Below are positions 56,995 through 64,000 of a stretch of DNA of 64,000 nucleotides, piece after piece. The notes beneath the pieces were generated by a model. That model was not told the origin of the DNA and ran no database searches. It saw nothing but the letters and a program-made list of their open reading frames with translations. A program made the position numbers and the translations under genes. Positions within the stretch are counted from its first letter, which is position 1. Every line of letters begins with the position of its first letter. The stretch is from Macrotis lagotis. Lineage: Eukaryota; Chordata; Mammalia; Peramelemorphia; Peramelidae. The stretch covers positions 623,602,304 to 623,666,303 of the forward strand of contig NC_133666.1 of the NCBI RefSeq assembly GCF_037893015.1. The letters are read 5' to 3'.

Positions 56995-58600
56995 AAAGCT
57001 GACTGAAATTTTCTAGATTATATGGCATAAGGAGGTTGACCCCAGGAGTTCAAGGATGCCTCCATTGTCTTTCTCTATAAAGGTAAAGGGAATAGAACCC
57101 TGTTAATATGTGTTTCTCTCTTGGTCAATGCTTGAAAGATTCTTGCCAGAGTCTTCCTTAATAGGTTGATGTTTCACCTTGAAAATGGTCACCTACCTGA
57201 AAGGATTGAGGAAAAATTGATATGTTTCTTATTGTGCAACAACTCTAGGAGAAATGCTAAGAGCAGCCTGTATATGTTTGAAGAAAGGTCTTTGATACTG
57301 TCAGGCATGAGGGTTTTTGAAAAATTATGTCAAAATTTGGTTTCCTGGACCAGTATTTTATGTCAATCTCATGATGGTGTGCTTGCCTAGGATCTGGATA
57401 ATGGACAATGTTCTCTTCATTTCTTAGCGTTGGAGTGAAACAAGTCTGTGTCCTTGCTCCTATGCTTTTTTAGCATGATGTTTTTTAGCCATACTATCAA
57501 ACAACTTCACTGAAGAAGAACGTGACTGAAGATGAACAGGTACCACACTGCTTGTAAATTCTTCACCTTGAAAAGGCTACAAGCCAAGACCAAAGTGGAG
57601 GGAGTGCTGGTGCATGATTTTTCTGTTTGTACTCAGTGAAATTTCTGAAACTGAGATGAAATAAAGTAAGGATTGATTCTCTGCTCCTTGTGCTCATTTT
57701 GATCTAACAATTAACACCAAGAAAACGCAGGTGCTCCATCAGCCAGCACCACAATATTCCCATGTGAAACTATTGGTTACAACAAATGGAGAAATTTTGA
57801 ATACTGAAGACAAGTAATTTATTTTGGCAATATACTTTCCAGAGAGATCCACATTGATAATGAGATTGACACTAGCATTATGAGAGCTAGTTCAGTATTT
57901 GGGAGGCTCAAAAAGAAAGTGTAGGAGAGAAGCGTAAGACTAATTACTAAACTGATTATCTGCAGAGCTATTTTGCTGACCTCATTGCTATATGCCTGTG
58001 AAACCTGGGCAGTCAAGTAGTGTCATGTTAGGAAATTGAATCCATTCCATTTAAATTGTCTTAGGAAGATACTGAAGATCACCCGACAGGATAAGATCCC
58101 TGACACTGAAGTCCTTTCTCTATCTAAATTGCCAGACATTCAAACTATACTACAGAAAGAGCAACTTGCCAAATATATGCTTGCCATAAATACTATTTTA
58201 TGGAGAACTCACACAGGACAAGTGCCCACATTGGGGGGGGGGGTCAAAAAAAACTTTGCAAAGATACTTTCTAGTTCTCTCTTAAGAACTTTTGGATTGG
58301 TTGTGCATTATGGAAGACATTGGCACAGGACCACCTAGCATGGTGTGCCCTCATCAGAGAAGGTGCTGTTCTCTTTGAGCAAGGCAGAACTGAAGTAGCT
58401 AAAAGGAAGCATGAGATGCACAAATGTAGAGAACGCACCGCAGATATTCACATGGACTATTTATGTCCAACCTATGATACAGCATTCCAAGATCATATTG
58501 ATCTGATCTGCCCCAGTGAGACACACTGTTACCTGTCTCTAACATAGTGATGTCATTTTGTTCTTCTTCATTAATGAAGGACAAGGACCATCCAGCTTGT
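56995..58600 (+). mobile_element. Non-L1 LINE copy, sense
   Basis: The plus strand follows the same element from just before the reverse transcriptase (AAGATTCTTGCCAGAGTCTTCC at 57.13 kb) through GVKQVCVLAPMLF (57.43 kb), NTKKTQ (57.71 kb), the CCTGTGAAACCTGGGCAG region (57.99 kb), and a decayed C-terminal finger (58.47 kb), to the TGATGTCATTTTG tail at 58.55 kb. It is head to head with the antisense copy. Confidence 0.75.
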
Positions 58601-60499
58601 GGACTATATGTTGGTCTGACTAGAAATCCAATTTTATTTAAGTATTATTTAATGTGAAACTATCACCTTTTCATAGAGCAAGTCTTCAAGTGAAGGCATA
58701 TTTCACTATAAGATGGCTATATAAACTGTTCTTTATAAACAATATACTTAGCATAATTAGCCTCTTATTATCACTAGTACCACCTATAAAATCACCTATA
58801 CAATACATTAATTTGTGACTTAAAGGTCAATTCCTTATTTTTAAAAAGCTGCTTTGTGTTTTCCTATAAGAATTAGTATTAGTAAAGACTGTGTGAGTCT
58901 CTAGGGAGAATTTATTCATCAGAATTAATTTAATGTAACTGTGATTGGGAAAAATTGGAAACTAAATAATTGTAAAGTAAAAAATTCAGCAAAATTTTGA
59001 GAAAAACAACATCAAATTAATAATATCTCATATAAAAAAGTTAAAAGGTTTTCTGAAGTTTGGAAGGTTTTAAGAATTTTACCTTCTGTGGTATTTGAAA
59101 TGATTAGGTTTTGATTTCTCAGTTTCTATTTGACTTCCTTAAATATAATCAACATTAAATCATGGCTATTTAAATGATGAAAGTCTTGTTTTTGTAAATA
59201 TTGAATCTTTAATCAGAAGGAATACTTTTTCAGTTCAGATACTCCAAGATTTTTAAAAGATTATTCAGTCATTTGATGGCAATATTTATTTTAGGTGCAG
59301 AATTTAGAAAAAAAGATAGAAATAATACTAAAGAACTGAATTACTCTAAAATTTCAAGTGAGCTATGGGTTCTTTATTTAGTGTATAACTATGTATATAT
59401 GTCAACATATATATGAATATATACGTATACATATATATTAAAGATTTTTTCAGAAAGATCTAAGAATTTCTATAGGAAACAGATCTATTACAGAGGGATC
59501 CACTTCAGAGATTCCATGGGAGATGTTTACAGAGACAAACACAAGAGATATCTGAAATCAAGATGAAATTTACTGATTAAATGAACATTGGGAGCAGATC
59601 ACTTCCAACCCATTACCCCATGGTATAGGGATATAGCTTTTGATGTTCTTGTCTATTTCTATGGTAAGATTGAGTCTTATGCCTTCCCCACCTTGGAGAA
59701 CCTTTTCTAGTTGGCTTCCTTTTGGTCCTGAAGACAGGATGTGCACCCTATTTTCAGTAACTACTCACTCTTCTTGCTGTGTCTTGGTCTTTTATGGGAA
59801 TTTAGTGTTGCCTACATATCCTTTTACATATTGGGGTATGTCCTCCAGACAATGCCATGATCCTGCATAACTTTAACCCCTAAACACTTACCATTGTTTT
59901 CCACTGCTATTAGAAAGAAAAAAAAGCATTCCTACCAAATTAGGAGAATATGAATGAGTGTCCTCTACAAAGGAAGGAATAGTTCCACACATACAAGGGC
60001 GAGGAGGGTGATCAAAAAGAGAGTGATTACCCTGCTCAAAGAAGCATAGCCTCCACTTGGACCATGCCAACATGCTATTACTTTGCTTTGCACTCACTAT
60101 AAGTCTGCCTTCATTTCAGTCATAAACATTTTTTAAATACCATCTTTTATATCACTTCTACATAATTCCTCATTTTAAATATGCTGCTCACATTCCTAAC
60201 CATCCTCTTTATGCCTCTGCATTAATGTCTGGGTAATACTCAACATAAGTACTTTAGAGACTTATTCTATGGTTGGTAGTCAAACTATTTTCAAAGAAAT
60301 ATTACTGTGTAAAAGCAAATTAGACTCTTAATTAGGAGAGAAACTTGACATCACTGAAATATAAATTCCTTGAGGACCCAGACTGTTTCCTTTCTTAAGA
60401 GGAAAATGAAGATTATTGGAGAGACTATGGAAAAAGAGACATATTGATATACTCTAATGGAACTGTGAAATTATCCAGCCATACCAGGCATATTCTCAA
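58601..60499. other. No gene seen
   Basis: AT-rich sequence. Open frames at 59640-59870 and 59888-60097 have no recognisable domain. A TATATA-rich run is near 59.39-59.44 kb. Confidence 0.5.
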
Positions 60500-60770
60500 T
60501 TATCAAGGAGAGGGAAGAAATAAAGCACAAAACATTTTTATAAGGTATTTTCATAATAGCAAAAAACTGGAAGTAAGAATTGCCCACATATTAGGGAATG
60601 ACAAAATAAATTATGATATGATTATAATAGAATATTTTTACACCATAACAGATTATTAAATGAACAACTTAAGAAGAAACTGGGCAACAATCTGATCTGA
60701 GGAACTCTAAAGAGATCAGAATGAGGAGAATTTATAGAGATATAGCAGGCTTAGATCATTAATCTTGGTT
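60500..60770 (+). mobile_element. L1 ORF2 end, sense
   Basis: TTCATAATAGCAAAAAACTGG, TTAGGGAATGACAAAATAAA and AGAATATTTTTACACCATAAC follow the last part of L1 ORF2 in sense orientation; diverged. Confidence 0.55.
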
Positions 60771-61068
60771 CAAAGAGTCAGGGTTGTATGGGACTCTTTT
60801 TGTTGGAAGAGATAAATGTCTTGTACCTTAGCAAGGGTAAGTTGAAGTTGGTCAGACTTAGTGAGAGAAGAAATTTATCTTCCTGCCTACTTCTTCTAGT
60901 TTTCCAGTGAGTTCTGACTTCCAGCTTCAAAGGGGGACGTGGGCATTGTCAACCTTTCTTTAGGTTGGTGAAAAGAAAGACTCTAGAAGAAGCCCAAATG
61001 AGAGGAGTTTGTAGTCTCTAATATGTCCCTATCACAAGCTTACTACACTAGAGACTTTTTGGAATTTC

Positions 61069-61104
<36 letters not shown>

Positions 61105-61650
61105 GGGAAATTTGTCATTCTATATTGTCTGATATATGTTTGCATGTATATACATGTTTCTGTAACCTCATTTGGAAACCTCTTTTGATTTTTTTTGCAA
61201 TCAACTTGGAAAATTTGGGTTTCTTTGCTCTTTGTTATGTGTGTTCATTGTGCAACTGATAATTGGTGGGAAGAGGAAACAAATCTTATATAGAAAGTTT
61301 AGGGCTTTCCTTTACCCCTTAAGAAATAGTGATCAGGAGCTGTAAATTGAACTTAGAATTATATCCCCTAAATCAATAATAATTAAGGAAATAGATTATT
61401 TGAATCCAAGTACCTTCCTTCTCTTTCTGAAAAGAGAAGAGAGTGCTTTACCTCCTGACAGGAATCAGTCTCCCTTGTAGAAGAGTAGGGAAAGGAAAGA
61501 TTATAATAATTATTATAATATGCATATTATTACTTCCCTGAAAGTCTCACACATATACACAAATTCATATAGATGACAGATACATGTGAACATAGATATA
61601 ACATGAGCCATATATTACTGTACCGTAAATGCTTTATTAAGAAAAGCAGT
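60771..61650. other. No gene seen; (CT)n at about 61071-61100
   Basis: Apart from the CT microsatellite nothing was recognised. Confidence 0.5.
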
Positions 61651-61930
61651 TTTGGAATTTTGGGGTGGAGTCAAGATCTTGGAGAGAAGCTAGGAAGCTC
61701 CCTGAGCTTTTCCTGGTTTCACTCTGAAACACCTTTGAATGAAGCCTCTAAACAGACTCTAGAGTGACAGAATTCCACAAAAAGACAGCGCGAAACAATT
61801 TTTCAGCTCAATATATTTTGGAGGGAAAGATCTCACTTAGGTAAAAAAGGAGTGCATTCCAGCATAAGTTGGGGAACTTGGGAAGTTAGCAGATTGCTTT
61901 TACCCAATTTCCATAGTCAAGGCACCTGGG
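61650..61930 (+). mobile_element. L1 5' UTR, sense
   Basis: GGGGTGGAGTCAAGATCTTG followed by CTCTAAACAGACTCTAGAG and ATTCCACAAAAAGACAGCG is the 5' UTR start of a marsupial-type L1. It ends where the LINE tail starts. Confidence 0.6.
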
Positions 61931-61939
61931 TTCAGTGGG

Positions 61940-62190
61940 TAAGTGATACAGCAGGCCATCAGCTGTTCTCTGAGCAAGGTGGAATTGAAGCAGCTTAGAG
62001 ACAACATTAGGTGCACAAATTTAGAGAAATCACCCCAGGTGTTCACAAGCAGTATTTGTGTCCAATCTATCCTAGAGAAATCCAAACTCAATTAGTTTGA
62101 TTGGCCAGAGTTGGACACACTGGAACTTGTCATTAGCATAGTGATGTCATGTTGGTCTTCTTCAATAATGAAGGACAAGGTCCACTACCA
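61940..62190 (+). mobile_element. Non-L1 LINE 3' end, sense
   Basis: GCAAGGTGGAATTGAAGCAG to TAATGAAGGACAAGGTCC matches the last 250 bases of the copies at 31.0 and 58.6 kb. Confidence 0.7.
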
Positions 62191-62718
62191 CTACCTAGTG
62201 GTATAGCATCCAAACTCTTAGAATAGAAATTAAATGTATTACAGGAAGAAATAGATATTAAAACTATGCTAGTTGGAGGCCTCAACTTCCCTCCCTCAGA
62301 ATTAGATAAATCTAACCATAACATAAACAAGAAAGAAGTGAAGGAGGTGAACAGAATCCTTGAAACTGTAGCTATGGAGAAAACTGGAGAAAACCACTGG
62401 AGAAAACAATGGAAATAGAAGGGAATTTATTTTTCTCAGCAGTACCTAGCACCATGATTAGAGCACAAAAACTAAAGTTATATGCAGAAAAGCATAAATA
62501 TTGAATACATCCTTTTCAGATCATGATGCAATAAAAATTACAAAGGCCACTGAAAGATAGACTAAAAACTAGTTGAAACTAGATAACCAAATCCTAAAGA
62601 ATGAGTGTGTCAAACAACAAATCATAGAAACAACAATTTCATTCAAAAGAATGATAATAAGGCAACCTATAAAAAGAAATGTGATGCAGCCAAAGCAGTT
62701 CTTAGGAGAAATATTTTT
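62190..62718 (+). mobile_element. L1 ORF2 endonuclease region, sense, first part
   Basis: The plus strand reads LVGGLNFPPSELDKSNHN and NKKEVKEVNRILE in the endonuclease region, then drifts out of frame. It resumes at 63430 after a later insertion. Confidence 0.65.
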
Positions 62719-63428
62719 TCGATTGATATTTTATTTTAGTTTTCCAATTACATGTTATGAAAGTTTTTCACCATTCATTCACATGCATATGCATATTTTA
62801 AGTTACATAAATTCCTTCTACTCTCCCTTCCCACCACCCTCTATTCAGTGGCAAACATGGGAATATTCTGCATACATATTTCTGTTCAACATGTTTACAG
62901 ATTAGTCATTTTCAATATAAGGAATTGGAATTAAGGGAAAAGAAAGAAAACCATGAGATAGGAAAGAAATACATAAGAGAAATTTTTGAAAGGTAAATGC
63001 AGTGTTCATTCAGATTCTGTTGGATTTTTGCTTTGTTTTGTTTTGTTTTGTTTTACTTCCTCTGGATGGGGATAGCATTGTCCATAGCCAGTCTTATAGG
63101 GTTGTCCTAGCTCTGTGAACTGAGAGGAGCTGCATACATCAAGTTTGATCAGCTCACAATGTTATTGGGGGGTTTTTTAGGTTTTTGCAAGGCAATGGGA
63201 TTAAGTGGCTTGCCCAAGGCCACACAGCTAGGTAATTATTAAGTGTCTGAGGCCAGATTTGAACTCAGGTACTCCTGACTCAATGTTATTTAATGTATAC
63301 AATGTTCTCTTGGTTCTGCTCCCTTCCCTCAGCATCAGTTCTCTAGACCCTACCATTCATGATTTCTTATAGAACAATAGTATTCCATAACATTCATATA
63401 CCTCTTCAGCCATTCCCTAATTGAAGGG
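62719..63428 (-). mobile_element. L1 3' UTR, antisense, inserted into a sense L1
   Basis: GAGCTGCATACATCAAGTTTGATCAGCTCACAATG resembles the antisense 3' UTR at 5.5-6.0 kb. It separates two halves of one L1 ORF2. It contains a GTTTT repeat at about 63034-63054 and a SINE. Confidence 0.65.
63167..63280 (-). repeat. CORE/MAR1-like SINE with 10-bp perfect target duplication
   Basis: CAATGTTATT flanks it at 63157-63166 and 63281-63290. The SINE head is truncated at ACTCCTGACT. Confidence 0.9.
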
Positions 63429-63429
63429 C

Positions 63430-63600
63430 ATATACAAATACATTAGAAAAAGAGAAGATCAATGAATTAGGCATGCTATTTAAAAAATCAGAAAAAGAAC
63501 AAATTTTAAATGATCAAATAAATAGAAATTTAAAATCCTAAAAATCAAAGGAAAGATTAATAAAATTAAATAAAAACAGTTTTGAAAGGTTTTAGAGCTC
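63430..63600 (+). mobile_element. L1 ORF2, sense, second part
   Basis: Reads EKINELG and KSEKEQI coiled-linker sequence that continues the L1 at 62190-62718. Confidence 0.6.
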
Positions 63601-64000
63601 TAATCATTGCAATGATAATGTAGAAATCCAAAAGATAAAGAAAGAAGGACACTATCCATCTCCTGACAGTGAGGTGTAGTATCAAAATGCAGAATAAAAT
63701 ACAGATTTCTGGATATGACCAATGAGGGAATTTTCTTTTTTTGAATAAACATATTTGAATAAATGTTTGTTTTCTCTTTTTGTTGTTATTTTTCAATGGA
63801 GAGAAAGGGAAGTAAGGAGAGAAAAATTAATCCTTGTCAACTGGAAAAAAATAAAATTAAGAAACAAAAAAATTCATTTTCCTTTCCTGGATATACTCTG
63901 GAAGTTGGAAATTGAAGACAAGAAATTGATAATCATCTGTTCTTTTTAAAACTATGTTTACTGGAAAGTTTTGCACAAATTGATGCAAGTGAAATGAGAA
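63601..64000. other. No gene seen
   Basis: AT-rich sequence, possibly more decayed L1; nothing supported. Confidence 0.5.

Noticed and set aside
54845-58600. Interpretation as one twin-primed LINE
   Set aside because: Both arms contain the reverse-transcriptase region, so they are two copies or an inverted duplication, not complementary halves.
1-64000. CRISPR arrays, tRNA or rRNA genes, bacterial operons
   Set aside because: No regularly spaced repeats, cloverleaf genes or prokaryotic gene layout were seen; tRNA-like strings belong to SINE heads.

Overview
The window looks like marsupial genomic DNA. The main evidence is the repeat content: many copies of a tRNA-derived CORE-type SINE (MAR1/WSINE-like) on both strands, marsupial-type L1 fragments, a second non-LTR retrotransposon with its own dispersed SINE-like tails, MIR/L2 relics and endogenous retroviruses. 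No bacterial signals, operons or CRISPR arrays were seen. More than half of the window can be assigned to mobile elements, and the longest open frames are either retroelement remnants or simple-repeat artefacts.

The one convincing host gene lies on the minus strand between about 20.4 kb and 8.5 kb. It was assembled by eye from splice sites and reading phases. A GC-rich CpG region (about 20.03-20.99 kb) holds a probable non-coding first exon with a good donor at 20229. It is followed by a signal-peptide exon (17867-17959), one immunoglobulin V exon (14864-15205), and three exons that each carry a hydrophobic helix (11995-12102, 9368-9484, 8546-8727). Every internal coding junction is phase 1 and no stop interrupts the joined frame of 279 codons. 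The IgV domain is of the butyrophilin/MOG/SKINT type. No IgC or B30.2 exon is visible, so the protein would be a signal-IgV-three-helix membrane protein like MOG or a SKINT protein without its IgC domain. The introns hold L1 and SINE copies.

Layout: 0-8.5 kb is repeat relics (L1, L2, SINEs, a hAT-like element, a retroviral integrase relic). 8.5-20.4 kb is the Ig gene. 22.3-26.1 kb is a minus-strand gamma-type ERV with MA, p12-like, CA, integrase and integrase C-terminal pieces, broken by SINEs. 26.7-29.1 kb is L1. 29.5-31.1 kb is a non-L1 LINE with a twin-primed 5' inversion and a perfect 10-bp target duplication. 31.5-33.2 kb is L1. 33.2-33.8 kb is a large GA-rich mosaic microsatellite. 34-40.9 kb is mostly unremarkable, with MIR/L2/SINE copies. 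40.9-47.5 kb is a nest of L1 pieces, a solo LTR and a minus-strand class II (betaretrovirus-like) ERV with an almost continuous gag and a misplaced primer-binding site. 47.5-52.3 kb is a long degenerate minus-strand L1. 52.34-54.47 kb is a second, deleted copy of 18.78-23.97 kb (segmental duplication). 54.8-58.6 kb is two head-to-head copies of the non-L1 LINE. 58.6-64 kb is sparse, with L1 pieces and a three-level nested insertion near 62.2-63.6 kb.

The best candidates for something new are the three-helix IgV gene, the duplication that lost the CpG/promoter block, the ERV in which the primer-binding site follows the reverse-transcriptase start, and the twin-primed LINE. All family names come from motif reading by eye. 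No database search was run.
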